Both the position numbers and the translations under genes were made by a program. DNA of 64,000 nt from LMDS01 sp039930465 (GTDB lineage: Bacteria; Pseudomonadota; Gammaproteobacteria; Burkholderiales; Burkholderiaceae_C), in NCBI GenBank assembly GCA_039930465.1, contig JBDTTU010000006.1, positions 1 through 64,000 of the forward strand, read 5' to 3'. The notes below the pieces were generated by a model that saw only the letters and a list, made by a program, of their open reading frames with translations, was not told the origin of the DNA and did no database searches. Shown one piece after another: positions 30,607 through 38,520 of the stretch; position 1 is the stretch's first letter, and each line of letters opens with the position of its first letter.

Positions 30607-31780
30607 TCTTCTTCTCCGTGTGGGTTGCCATCAGCGCAGTGAAGCGGTCGAACAGGTATGAAATATCGTGCGGGCCGGGCGACGCTTCCGGGTGGCCCTG
30701 GAAGCAGAACGCCGGCTTGTCGGTGCGCGCCAGGCCTTGCAGCGTGCCGTCGAACAGCGACACGTGCGTGGGCCGCAGGTTCGCCGGCAGCGTTTTCTCG
30801 TCGACCGCGAAGCCGTGGTTCTGGCTCGTGATGCTGACGCGCCCGTCGTCGAGATCTTTCACCGGGTGGTTGGCACCGTGGTGGCCGAACTTCATCTTGA
30901 AGGTCTTGGCACCCGAGGCGAGCGCCATGATCTGGTGGCCGAGGCAGATGCCGAAGGTCGGGATGCCGGTCTCGATCAGCGCGCGCGTGGCGGTGATCGC
31001 GTAGTCGCAAGGTTCCGGGTCACCGGGGCCGTTGCTCAGGAAGATGCCGTCGGGCTTGAGTTCGAGCACCGCGGCGGCAGGCGTCTGCGCCGGCACCACC
31101 GTGACCTTGCAGCCGCGGCTCGCCAGCATGCGCAGGATGTTGCGCTTGACGCCGAAGTCGTACGCAACCACGTGGAAGGTCGGCGCCTTCAGCGCGCCGT
31201 AGCCGGTCTCGAGCGCCCACTCGGTCTCGACCCATTCATAAGGCTCGCGCTCGCTGACAACCTTGGCCAGATCAAGCCCGCTCATGTTCGGCGCGGCTTT
31301 CGCTTTGGCGGTCGCTTCGGCGATGTGGGCAGGCGTGATCGCCTCGCCCAGCGGCAAGCCCAGGATGCAGCCATTCTGCGCACCGGTGGTTCGCAACACG
31401 CGCGTCAGGCGGCGTGTGTCGATGTTGGCGATGGCGACCGTGCCTTCGCGCTTCAGGTACTCGGCCAAGCTCATGCTGCTGCGGAAGTTCGAGGCCAGCA
31501 GCGGCAGGTCCTTGATCACGAGGCCAGCAGCAAAAACTTTCTTCGCCTCGACATCTTCAGCGTTGACGCCGTAGTTGCCGATGTGCGGGTAGGTGAGCGT
31601 GACGATCTGGCGGCAATAGCTTGGGTCGGTCAGGATTTCCTGGTAACCCGTGAGCGCGGTGTTGAAGACCACTTCGCCCACTGTGTGCCCGGGGGCACCG
31701 ATCGAAATGCCCTGGAACACCGTGCCGTCTGCGAGTGCCAGGACAGCCTGGGCTTGGGGGAACAGCAGTAGCGGCGGCAC
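30590..31780 (-). CDS. carA: Carbamoyl-phosphate synthase small (glutaminase) subunit
   Basis: The 396-residue protein has an N-terminal CPSase domain (ALADGTVFQG, FNTALTGYQEILTDPSY) and a C-terminal class I glutamine amidotransferase with the nucleophile in TFGICLGHQIMAL and the catalytic HPE of QGHPEASPGP. It supplies ammonia to CarB. GTG 31780 is chosen because GGAG lies 7 nt upstream and it gives the family's start; the frame is open to 31888. A long leader with a strong hairpin lies upstream. Confidence 0.97.
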
Positions 31781-31863
31781 CGGGAATCTCCGTGTTGTGC
31801 GCGCCCAGCTCAGCCCATTCGAGCGCGGGCTCTTGGAGCTTGAGTCTTGTGAGAAAACCTGGG

Positions 31864-31903
31864 GTTTCCGGAGGGGAAACTTTGCCAATTTCCCTCAGGA
31901 AAC
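31864..31903 (-). promoter_or_regulatory. Long hairpin in carA leader
   Basis: GTTTCC (31864-31869) pairs with GGAAAC (31898-31903), and inside it GAGGG-AAA (31871-31879, one bulged G) pairs with TTTCCCTC (31889-31896) around a 9-nt loop. The 14 pairs lie about 85-125 bp before the carA start. There is no T-run on the minus-strand side, so attenuation by another mechanism or protein binding is more likely than intrinsic termination. Confidence 0.45.
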
Positions 31904-31947
31904 ATCGTGTGTTTCGCTGGGCGGGTGGGTTAGGGGTAAACCTCCGA

Positions 31948-31953
31948 ATTATA
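31948..31953 (-). promoter_or_regulatory. Candidate carA -10 box
   Basis: The minus strand reads TATAAT here, about 170 bp upstream of carA. No clear -35 box is present at 17 bp spacing. It would place the long hairpin inside the transcript leader. Confidence 0.4.
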
Positions 31954-32193
31954 GACCACCGCGCCGGCAGCTTTGGCCCGCGAGCCCCGCGCACCTAGAC
32001 GCAGGCGATGCCTTCGAAACATTCAAGAACCAGCGGTCCGCCGCGGTTCGGTCTGGACGATCCTGCCGATCCAGAGCCTGCTGCCGCTCGCCCTGCTCGC
32101 CGCACCCGCCGCCTGAGCCTGGAAACCATTGGTGTCCAGCGACCTGCAGTTGATCCTGCTGGCCGGCGGCCTGGGCGTTGCGCCGCTGAAGGC
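31954..32193. other. Intergenic region without a recognised gene
   Basis: Between the presumed carA promoter and the GlcG-like gene I see no supported gene, tRNA or repeat. Short open frames on both strands are low-complexity Arg/Pro/Ala translations. A plus-strand run encoding ILPIQSLLPLALLAAPAA and a stop (near 32060-32117) could be a remnant of a membrane helix, but nothing else supports this. Confidence 0.4.
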
Positions 32194-32601
32194 TCAGAGA
32201 CCGAGCGCCGCGATGCCGGCCCGCGCGATCTGCGCGTCTTCGTTCGACTTGACGCCACTCACGCCGACCGCACCAACGCACTGCCCGTTCACCATCACGG
32301 GTACACCGCCTTCGAGCATGCCTTCGAGTTCGGGCGCGCTCAGAAACGACATGCGGCCCTGGTTGATCAGCTCCTCATAGACGCGGCTTTCACGCCGGCC
32401 GAGCGCCGCGGTGCGCGCCTTGGCCGGCGCGATGTGCGACGAGATCGGCGCGGCGCCGTCCAGCCGCTGCAGCCACAGCAGGTGGCCGCCATCGTCGACG
32501 ATCGCAATCGTGACGATCCATTGGTTGGCGACAGCTTCGGCTTCGGCGGCAGCGGCCATGCTCTTGATGTCGGCGAGCGAGAGGAAGGGTTTGGTGTTCA
32601 T
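32194..32601 (-). CDS. GlcG/HbpS-like heme-binding-family protein
   Basis: The 135-residue protein matches the GlcG/HbpS (DUF336) family: an N-terminal helix (LADIKSMAAAAEAEA), then VTIAIVDDGGHLLWLQRLDGA, SSHIAPAKARTAAL and the C-terminal GGVPVMVNGQCVGAVGVSG glycine-rich segment. Members bind heme or small ligands, or sit in glycolate and corrinoid loci; a precise role cannot be given. It has no signal peptide, so it is likely cytoplasmic. It stands alone and is divergent from the Bax-inhibitor gene. Confidence 0.88.
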   Translation of the reverse strand: MNTKPFLSLADIKSMAAAAEAEAVANQWIVTIAIVDDGGHLLWLQRLDGAAPISSHIAPAKARTAALGRRESRVYEELINQGRMSFLSAPELEGMLEGGVPVMVNGQCVGAVGVSGVKSNEDAQIARAGIAALGL

Positions 32602-32776
32602 CGGGTTTCTGTCCGGCTTGAGTTGCGTGAATCAGCCCACAACTGTACGCACGAAACAGGCCCGAATCCGCCATGACGCAATCCGCCACAAGCCGCAAGG
32701 GCATGCGCCCACGGGGCAGCAGGGAACTAGAATTCGCCGCGCGAGTCTCACACCGCGTTACTCAACAGGAGGTCTC

Positions 32777-33472
32777 ATGAATCAACCCGTGCAAGCCACT
32801 TTCACCGGATACGCCGGCGAAGTCACGTCGGCAGAGCAACGCAACCGCGTCTTGCGCAACACCTACTGGCTGCTTGCGCTGTCGATGGTGCCCACCGTGC
32901 TCGGCGCCTGGATCGGCGTTTCCACCGGCCTGATGCGCGGCATGGGCGCGGGCATGAGCGCCATCATCTTCCTCGGTGGCGCCTTCGGTCTGATGTTCGC
33001 AATCGAGAAGACCAAGAACTCGGCGGCCGGCGTGCCGGTGCTGCTCGGCTTCACCTTCTTCATGGGCCTGATGCTGTCGCGCATGATCGGCGCCGTGCTG
33101 GGCCAGACCAACGGCGCGGGGCTGATCATGACGGCCTTCGCCGGCACCGGGCTGATCTTCTTCGGCATGGCCGCGCTGTCGTCGGTGATCAAGCGTGACC
33201 TGTCGGCCATGGGCAAGTTCCTGTTCATCGGCATGATCATGGTGTTCGTGGCCGCGATCCTGAACATCTTCCTGCAGTCGAGCGCGCTGATGATCACGAT
33301 CTCGGTGCTGGCCATCGGCATCTTCTCGGCTTTCATCCTGTACGACCTGAAGCGCGTGAAAGACGGCGAAGAAACCAACTACATCACCGCCACGCTGGGC
33401 GTTTATCTGAGTTTGTACAACGTGTTCCAGTCGTTGCTCGCGATCCTCGGGTTCGCCAACAGCAGCGATTAA
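32777..33472 (+). CDS. Bax inhibitor-1/YccA family membrane protein
   Basis: This 231-residue protein has seven membrane segments and the BI-1 family C-terminal segments AIGIFSAFILYDLKRV and NYITATLGVYLSLYNVFQSLLAILG, with the conserved Asp in YDLK. In E. coli the homologue YccA restrains FtsH; ion-leak activity is known for other members. ATG 32777 has AGGAGG upstream and is clearly the right start. It is a single-gene unit ending in a strong terminator. Confidence 0.93.
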   Translation: MNQPVQATFTGYAGEVTSAEQRNRVLRNTYWLLALSMVPTVLGAWIGVSTGLMRGMGAGMSAIIFLGGAFGLMFAIEKTKNSAAGVPVLLGFTFFMGLMLSRMIGAVLGQTNGAGLIMTAFAGTGLIFFGMAALSSVIKRDLSAMGKFLFIGMIMVFVAAILNIFLQSSALMITISVLAIGIFSAFILYDLKRVKDGEETNYITATLGVYLSLYNVFQSLLAILGFANSSD

Positions 33473-33495
33473 CGCCTATCGGCGGGACGGAAGGC

Positions 33496-33522
33496 GGGGG
33501 CCCTTTGGGCCCCCTTTTCTTT
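33496..33522 (+). terminator. Intrinsic terminator after the Bax-inhibitor gene
   Basis: GGGGGCCC (33496-33503), loop TTT and GGGCCCCC (33507-33514) form an 8-bp perfect stem followed by TTTTCTTT. It separates two convergent genes. Confidence 0.92.
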
Positions 33523-33528
33523 GGCTTT

Positions 33529-34950
33529 TCAAGTTGCGGTGCTCGCCGTCAGGTGCGCAATCGAGTTGGCGTAGTAGGCCACCACCGTCCTCTCGGCCGC
33601 GTTGACGCGGAACAGGCCCTGCTCTTCCAGCACCAGGTGCCGCAGCGTGAGCATGCGCAGGCCAACGGTGAGCGCGTAGTCGCGGTCGGTGCGCGGTACG
33701 TAGACATGCGCGCCGAGCGCCTCGACTCGTTCGATCAGGGCGTGGACTGCGGCTTTCAGTTCCAGTTCTGACCACGCCCGTTGCGGGTCGCCCAGAAACA
33801 CGCTGGCGACCAGCGGCACGGGCAGCACCGGCACGTTCAAGCCGATCTGCGTCATCAGCACCTGGCCGACCGCGGCCACTTGGACGCGCCGTTCGGCATC
33901 GTCGAGCGCGCGAAAGTCGATGCCACGTTCCTTCACGAACGCGCGCATCGAATACGGTTGGCCGAAGTTCACGCAGGCATAGCCAAAACGATAGCGCCGC
34001 CCCAGCAGCGTGAACACGAACTGCCGCGCAAGGTAGCTGCCCGTGATGCGCAGCGTACGCAGCAAGCCACTGCGCTGCGGCCTGGCATCGAGCTTGCGCA
34101 GCAGCGTGCGGTCTTCGATCACACGGTCGTAGTTGATGCCGACCGGAATGAAGACCAGATCACGTTCGCCATCGGGGCTGAAGCCCTTGAGCATGTAGTC
34201 GAGCAAGCCAAGCTTGGGTTCGCGCAAGCGCCCGTCGACCGTGAGCCCGCCTTCGGGGTACATGGCCTGCGGCACACCGCCTTCGGTGGCCATCTGCACG
34301 TAGCGCTGCAGCACCATCCGGTACAGCGGGTCGCCGGAATTGCGGCGCACGAAGTAGGCCCCCATCGCGCGGATCAAACCCTGCAACGGCCAGATGCGTG
34401 CCCACTCGCCGACCGCGTAGCTCAGCGCGACGCGCTCGGCGGCAAGAAAGGACACGAGGATGTAGTCCATGTTGCTGCGGTGATTCATCACGAACACGAC
34501 GGTGGACTTCGGGTTGATCGCGGCCATTGCCTGCGCGTCGGTGTAGCCCAGGCGCACACGGTAGACGAGCCGCGCGAAGGTCTTCGACAGCCAGTAGCCG
34601 ACGCGGAAGTAGACGTAGGCGTTGAAGGCCGGCACGATCTCGCGCGCGTAGACGGCGATCGTTTTCATCACCACCGCCCGCGGCTGGCCGGTGGTGGCCG
34701 CGTGCGCCTCGGCGGCGGCCAGCACGCGCGGGTCGATCATCAGCCGGTCGATCAGCGCGCGGCGGCGCGTCAGCTTGAACTGCGGCAGCTCGATCTTCAG
34801 GCGCACGCTGATCTCGTCCAGCACGTTGCGCACCTTGCGCCTGAAGTACCAGCGTGCGCCCGGCAGCAGCAGCCATTGCAGCAGCGCCAGCAGCACCAGC
34901 GCGCACATCAGCACGAACACCCACAGCGGCACGGCGACGGTTTGCGTCAA
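33529..34950 (-). CDS. PlsC/PlsB-like glycerolipid acyltransferase
   Basis: The 473-residue protein has an N-terminal membrane helix (about 8-30) and a PlsC-type acyltransferase domain with motif I NHRSNMD (156-162, the HX4D catalytic pair) and motif III YPEGGLT. The C-terminal 150 residues have no obvious motif. It probably acylates a glycerol-phosphate backbone in phospholipid synthesis; whether on position 1 or 2 is unclear. The start is a TTG at 34950 with a strong GGGAGG 7-8 nt upstream. It converges on the Bax-inhibitor terminator. Confidence 0.85.
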   Translation of the reverse strand: MTQTVAVPLWVFVLMCALVLLALLQWLLLPGARWYFRRKVRNVLDEISVRLKIELPQFKLTRRRALIDRLMIDPRVLAAAEAHAATTGQPRAVVMKTIAVYAREIVPAFNAYVYFRVGYWLSKTFARLVYRVRLGYTDAQAMAAINPKSTVVFVMNHRSNMDYILVSFLAAERVALSYAVGEWARIWPLQGLIRAMGAYFVRRNSGDPLYRMVLQRYVQMATEGGVPQAMYPEGGLTVDGRLREPKLGLLDYMLKGFSPDGERDLVFIPVGINYDRVIEDRTLLRKLDARPQRSGLLRTLRITGSYLARQFVFTLLGRRYRFGYACVNFGQPYSMRAFVKERGIDFRALDDAERRVQVAAVGQVLMTQIGLNVPVLPVPLVASVFLGDPQRAWSELELKAAVHALIERVEALGAHVYVPRTDRDYALTVGLRMLTLRHLVLEEQGLFRVNAAERTVVAYYANSIAHLTASTAT

Positions 34951-35040
34951 GAGCGATCCTCCCGGAACACGCGGAGTATCGGGCGCAGCCGACGTGCCGG
35001 CGATTCGGGCAAACCTTCGCCTGTCAGCCCCGCTCGAACA

Positions 35041-35262
35041 CCGCCATGCTTTGGCTTCGGCCCACGTCGCTACACGACATTACCCTGCGCCGAAGCATCG
35101 CGATCAAAGACCGCCATGCTTTGGCTTCGGCCCACGTCGCTACACGACATCACCCTGCGCTGAAGCATCGCGGTCAAAGACCGCCATGCTTTGGCTTCGG
35201 CCCACGTCGCTACACGACATCACCCTGCGCCGAAGCATCGCGGTCAAAGACCGCCATGCTTT
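35041..35262. repeat. 70-bp tandem repeat, 3 full copies plus 12 bp
   Basis: Copies at 35041-35110, 35111-35180 and 35181-35250 are identical apart from three single-base differences and are followed by the first 12 bp of a fourth (35251-35262). The unit starts CCGCCATGCTTTGGCTTCGG. Within it GCTTCGG and CCGAAGC can pair around an inner GTCG/CGAC stem. Copy 3 and the partial copy contain the last codons and the TAG of rlmD; copies 1-2 lie beyond the stop. The unit is not a multiple of 3. Confidence 0.95.
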
Positions 35263-36607
35263 CTACATGCGCCGTGTGCGGGAACATGTTCACCGCGCCC
35301 GCCGCCGTGCAGCGGTAACCCGCCTGGTGCACCAGCACACCCGCATCGCGTGCCAGCGTGGCCGGGTTGCAGCTGACGTAGACGATGCGTGTCGGCGCCA
35401 CATACCCCGGTGCCAAAGAGGGGTCGGCGTGGATATCGGCCAGCGCCTTGGCGAGCGCAAAAGCGCCTTCGCGCGGCGGGTCGACAAGCCACTTGTCGGC
35501 GTGGCCGTGGCCGGCGAGCGTGGCGGGCGTCAGCTCGAACAGGTTGCTGGCAGCGAAGCTCGCCTTCGCACCCAAGCCGTTGAGCGCCGCGTTGTCGCGC
35601 GCACGCTGAACCAGCGTTTCGCTGCCTTCGATGCCGAGCACTTCGCGCGCCTTCGTCGCGATCGGCAACGTGAAGTTGCCCAGGCCGCAGAACCAGTCGA
35701 TCACGCGCTCGGCCGGGCTTGCATCGAGCAGGCGCAAGGCGCGCGTGACCAGCACGCGGTTGATGTGCGGGTTGACCTGCGTGAAGTCGGTCGGCTTGAA
35801 CGGCATGACGATGCCGAACTCGGGCAGCGCATAGGCCAGCTCAGGCCCGCCGGCCTCCAGACGTTGCACGGTGTCGGGCCCTTTCGACTGCAGCCACCAC
35901 TGCACGCCGCGCTCTGCCCCGAATACCCGCAGCCGTTCCATATCGGGCTCGCTGAGCGGCTCCATGTGGCGCAGCACCATGGCGGTCACATCGTCCCCGA
36001 TCGCCAATTCGATCTGCGGCAAGCGGTCACGCTGCGCCATGCCCTCGATCAGCTCGCGCAGCGGCACGAGCAAAGCGCTCACGTGCGGCGGCAGCACCTC
36101 GCAGCTGTCCATGTCGGCCACGAAGCTCGACTTGCGCTCGTGAAAACCGACCAGCACTTTGGCCTTCTTCACCACATAACGCACCGACAAACGGCCCCGG
36201 TAGCGGTAACCCCAGGCCGGCCCTTCGATCGGCCGCAGAACTTGTCCAGGCCTGACCTTGCCAAGATGCCAGAGCGCGTCTTCGAGCGCACGCTGTTTGG
36301 TCGCGACCTGCGCGCCGACGTGGAAGTGCTGCATCTTGCAACCGCCGCAATGACCGAAGTGCCGGCACTGCGGCACCACGCGCTGCGAGCTTTCGCGGCG
36401 CAGTGCGCTGATCGTCGCCTGCTCCCAGTTGTTCTTGCGCCGGCCCACCTGCACCTGCACTTCCTCGCCGGGCAGCGCGTCTTCGATGAACACGACCTTG
36501 CCGGCGGCGTTGTGGGCCACCCCCTGAGCTTCGAGGTCGAGCGACTCGACCTTCAGCCACTCCTTTTCGACCACGGCTTTTTCGAGCACCACTTTTGCTG
36601 ATTCCAT
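35210..36607 (-). CDS. rlmD: 23S rRNA (uracil-1939-C5)-methyltransferase RlmD
   Basis: The 465-residue protein has an N-terminal TRAM domain (about 12-70), an Fe-S cluster set Cys81, Cys87, Cys90 (CRHFGHCGGC) with a fourth in DSCEVL near 167, and a SAM methyltransferase domain with DWFCGLGNFTLP, VDPPREGA and the catalytic cysteine in YVSCNPATLARD. It makes m5U1939 in 23S rRNA. The conserved family end is at HVESMAVFDR; the extra DASAQGDVV comes from the 70-bp repeat. It is divergent from the glycine riboswitch operon. Confidence 0.95.
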   Translation of the reverse strand: MESAKVVLEKAVVEKEWLKVESLDLEAQGVAHNAAGKVVFIEDALPGEEVQVQVGRRKNNWEQATISALRRESSQRVVPQCRHFGHCGGCKMQHFHVGAQVATKQRALEDALWHLGKVRPGQVLRPIEGPAWGYRYRGRLSVRYVVKKAKVLVGFHERKSSFVADMDSCEVLPPHVSALLVPLRELIEGMAQRDRLPQIELAIGDDVTAMVLRHMEPLSEPDMERLRVFGAERGVQWWLQSKGPDTVQRLEAGGPELAYALPEFGIVMPFKPTDFTQVNPHINRVLVTRALRLLDASPAERVIDWFCGLGNFTLPIATKAREVLGIEGSETLVQRARDNAALNGLGAKASFAASNLFELTPATLAGHGHADKWLVDPPREGAFALAKALADIHADPSLAPGYVAPTRIVYVSCNPATLARDAGVLVHQAGYRCTAAGAVNMFPHTAHVESMAVFDRDASAQGDVV

Positions 36608-36654
36608 GGGCCGCGATTATCGGCGCGCGCAATGCCGCTGCTACACTTCGGGCC

Positions 36655-36962
36655 GTCAGGAGAGAGCTTTCCGGTGGGTCGAAACGACGCCCCGATGAAG
36701 CCGCCGAAGGCGCAGGGCCAAGCATGTGGAAGCAAGGCTCGAACGCTCAGGCAAAAGGACTGACAAGCGCTTCGTTTCGAAGCGTTCCTCGCTGGAGAGA
36801 GGCCCACCCCGAGTGGGCCCACCGAAGGGGCAAGCGGCTCTACCGCGAAAGCGGCGCTGCCAATCTCTCAGGTAAAGCGGACAGAGAGGGCATTCCCGGT
36901 GCGATCATGAGGTCGCGCCGGTCCATTGAATTGCCCTCGCAGGACCTCCTCAGGAGACGACC
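36655..36962 (+). promoter_or_regulatory. Tandem glycine riboswitch and expression platform of gcvT
   Basis: Two glycine aptamers lie in series. Aptamer 1 is closed by GTCAG (36655-36659) and CTGAC (36760-36764) and contains GCCGAAGGCGCA and CTCAGGCAAAAGGAC. Aptamer 2 is closed by 36788-36794 and 36882-36888 and contains ACCGAAGGGGCAA and CTCTCAGGTAAAGCGGAC. A short hairpin links them. Downstream, GAGGGCATTC (36886-36895) can pair with GAATTGCCCTC (36928-36938), overlapping the aptamer-2 closing stem, so ligand binding could decide between structures near the ribosome site AGGAG. A TACACT -10-like box (36642-36647) fits a start near 36654. Confidence 0.93.
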
Positions 36963-38090
36963 ATGTCCGACACCGCCGTTCTGCAAACCACCCCGCTGCA
37001 CGCGTTGCACCTCGAACTCGGCGCCAAGATGGTGCCCTTCGCTGGCTACGAGATGCCGGTCTCGTACCCCGCCGGCATCATCAAGGAACACCGCCAGTGC
37101 CGCGAATCGGCAGCGCTGTTCGACGTTTCACACATGGGCCAGCTGCGCCTCGCCGGCCCTGACGCCGCGAAAGCCCTCGAAACCCTGGTGCCCATGGATG
37201 TGCAAGGCCTCGCCGACGGCCAGCAGCGCTACGCGTATTTCACCAATGCGAACGGCGGCATCCTCGACGACCTGATGATCACGCGGCGCGCTGCCCAGAA
37301 CGACCTGTTGCTGATCGTCAACGCGGCCTGCAAGGCGGCCGACATCAAATACCTGGTCACCAACATCGGCCACCGCTGCACGGTGCAGCCGCTGCCCGAG
37401 CGCGCGCTGCTCGCGCTGCAAGGCCCGAAGGCGGTGCATGCACTGGCGCGCCTGAACCCCGCCGTCGCTTCGCTGGTATTCATGACTGGCATGAGCGTCA
37501 CCCTCGCCGGTGCCGAGTGTTTCGTCACCCGCTCGGGTTACACCGGCGACGACGGCTTCGAGATCTCGGTGCCTGCCGACCGGGCCGAAGCGCTGGCGCG
37601 CGAGCTGCTCGCACAAGCCGAGGTCGGCCCTGTCGGCCTGGGCGCACGCGACACGCTTCGGCTCGAAGCCGGTCTGTGCCTGTACGGGCACGACATCGAC
37701 ACCACGACAACGCCGGTCGAAGCCGCCCTCACCTGGGCGATCCAGAAAGTGCGGCGCGCCGGCGGCGCGCGCCATGGCGGTTACCCCGGCGCTTCGGTGA
37801 TCGACGGCCAGCTCGCCACCGGCGCGGCCACCAAGCGGGTCGGCCTGATCGGGCTCGAACGTGTGCCGGTGCGCGAAGGCGCCACCATCCATGACGCCCA
37901 CGGCCGCAAGCTCGGCCACGTGACGAGCGGCACGCTCGCGCCGACCGTGGCGCAACCGATCGCAATGGCCTACCTCGCCGCCAACCACGCACTGCCGAAC
38001 CACGAGGTCTATGCCGACGTGCGCGGCAAGGCCCAGCCCATGCGCGTGACTTCCATGCCGTTCACGCCGCACCACTACTTCCGCGGCTGA
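36963..38090 (+). CDS. gcvT: Glycine cleavage system T protein (aminomethyltransferase)
   Basis: The 375-residue tetrahydrofolate-binding enzyme takes the aminomethyl group from the H protein, releasing ammonia and forming methylene-THF. Family segments are MVPFAGYEMPVSY, SHMGQLRLAGPDA, GYTGDDGFEISVP and RDTLRLEAGLCLYGHDI, the last containing a folate-site Asp region. AGGAG precedes ATG 36963. It is first in the riboswitch-controlled gcvT-gcvH-gcvP-sdaA unit. Confidence 0.97.
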   Translation: MSDTAVLQTTPLHALHLELGAKMVPFAGYEMPVSYPAGIIKEHRQCRESAALFDVSHMGQLRLAGPDAAKALETLVPMDVQGLADGQQRYAYFTNANGGILDDLMITRRAAQNDLLLIVNAACKAADIKYLVTNIGHRCTVQPLPERALLALQGPKAVHALARLNPAVASLVFMTGMSVTLAGAECFVTRSGYTGDDGFEISVPADRAEALARELLAQAEVGPVGLGARDTLRLEAGLCLYGHDIDTTTTPVEAALTWAIQKVRRAGGARHGGYPGASVIDGQLATGAATKRVGLIGLERVPVREGATIHDAHGRKLGHVTSGTLAPTVAQPIAMAYLAANHALPNHEVYADVRGKAQPMRVTSMPFTPHHYFRG

Positions 38091-38135
38091 ACCCGCAAAC
38101 CATCAACGTCCCCCGACAAATCACTGGAGCCCCCG

Positions 38136-38510
38136 ATGACGACCATGTACACCAACGACCACGAGTGGATCAACATCGAAGACCACGAGGCCGCCACCGT
38201 CGGCATCACCCACCACGCGCAGGACGCGCTGGGCGATGTGGTCTTCATCGAGTTGCCTTCGGTGGGCAGCACCTTCAAACAAGGCGAGGTGGCCGGCGTG
38301 GTCGAATCGGTGAAAGCAGCGGCCGACCTGTTCATGCCAGTCAGCGGCGAAATCGTCGAGGTCAACGAAGCGCTGCGCGACGACCCGTCGCTCGCCAACA
38401 CCGACCCCTTGGGCAACGGCTGGTTCTTCAAGGTTCATGTCAGCAACATGGCCGAGTTCGAACAGCTGATGGACGCGCCCGCCTACGACCTGCTCGTCAA
38501 GAACAGCTGA
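38136..38510 (+). CDS. gcvH: Glycine cleavage system H protein (lipoyl carrier)
   Basis: The 124-residue lipoyl protein carries the aminomethyl intermediate between GcvP and GcvT. The lipoylated residue is Lys60 in VVESVKAAADL, and family segments YTNDHEWI and GEIVEVNEALRDDPSL are present. It lies 45 bp after gcvT and 10 bp before gcvP. Confidence 0.98.
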   Translation: MTTMYTNDHEWINIEDHEAATVGITHHAQDALGDVVFIELPSVGSTFKQGEVAGVVESVKAAADLFMPVSGEIVEVNEALRDDPSLANTDPLGNGWFFKVHVSNMAEFEQLMDAPAYDLLVKNS

Positions 38511-38520
38511 AGGGCTTTCA

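Noticed and set aside
32008..32676. Plus-strand frame across the region before and opposite the GlcG-like gene
   Set aside because: Its second half is antisense to a real gene and the first half has no family, start signal or conserved codon pattern.
35041..35262. CRISPR array
   Set aside because: The 70-bp units are contiguous, with no spacers, and no cas genes are near.
34691..35318. Open frames running through the 70-bp repeat
   Set aside because: The repeat is not a multiple of 3, so the frame changes from copy to copy and the translations repeat as artefacts; no ribosome sites.
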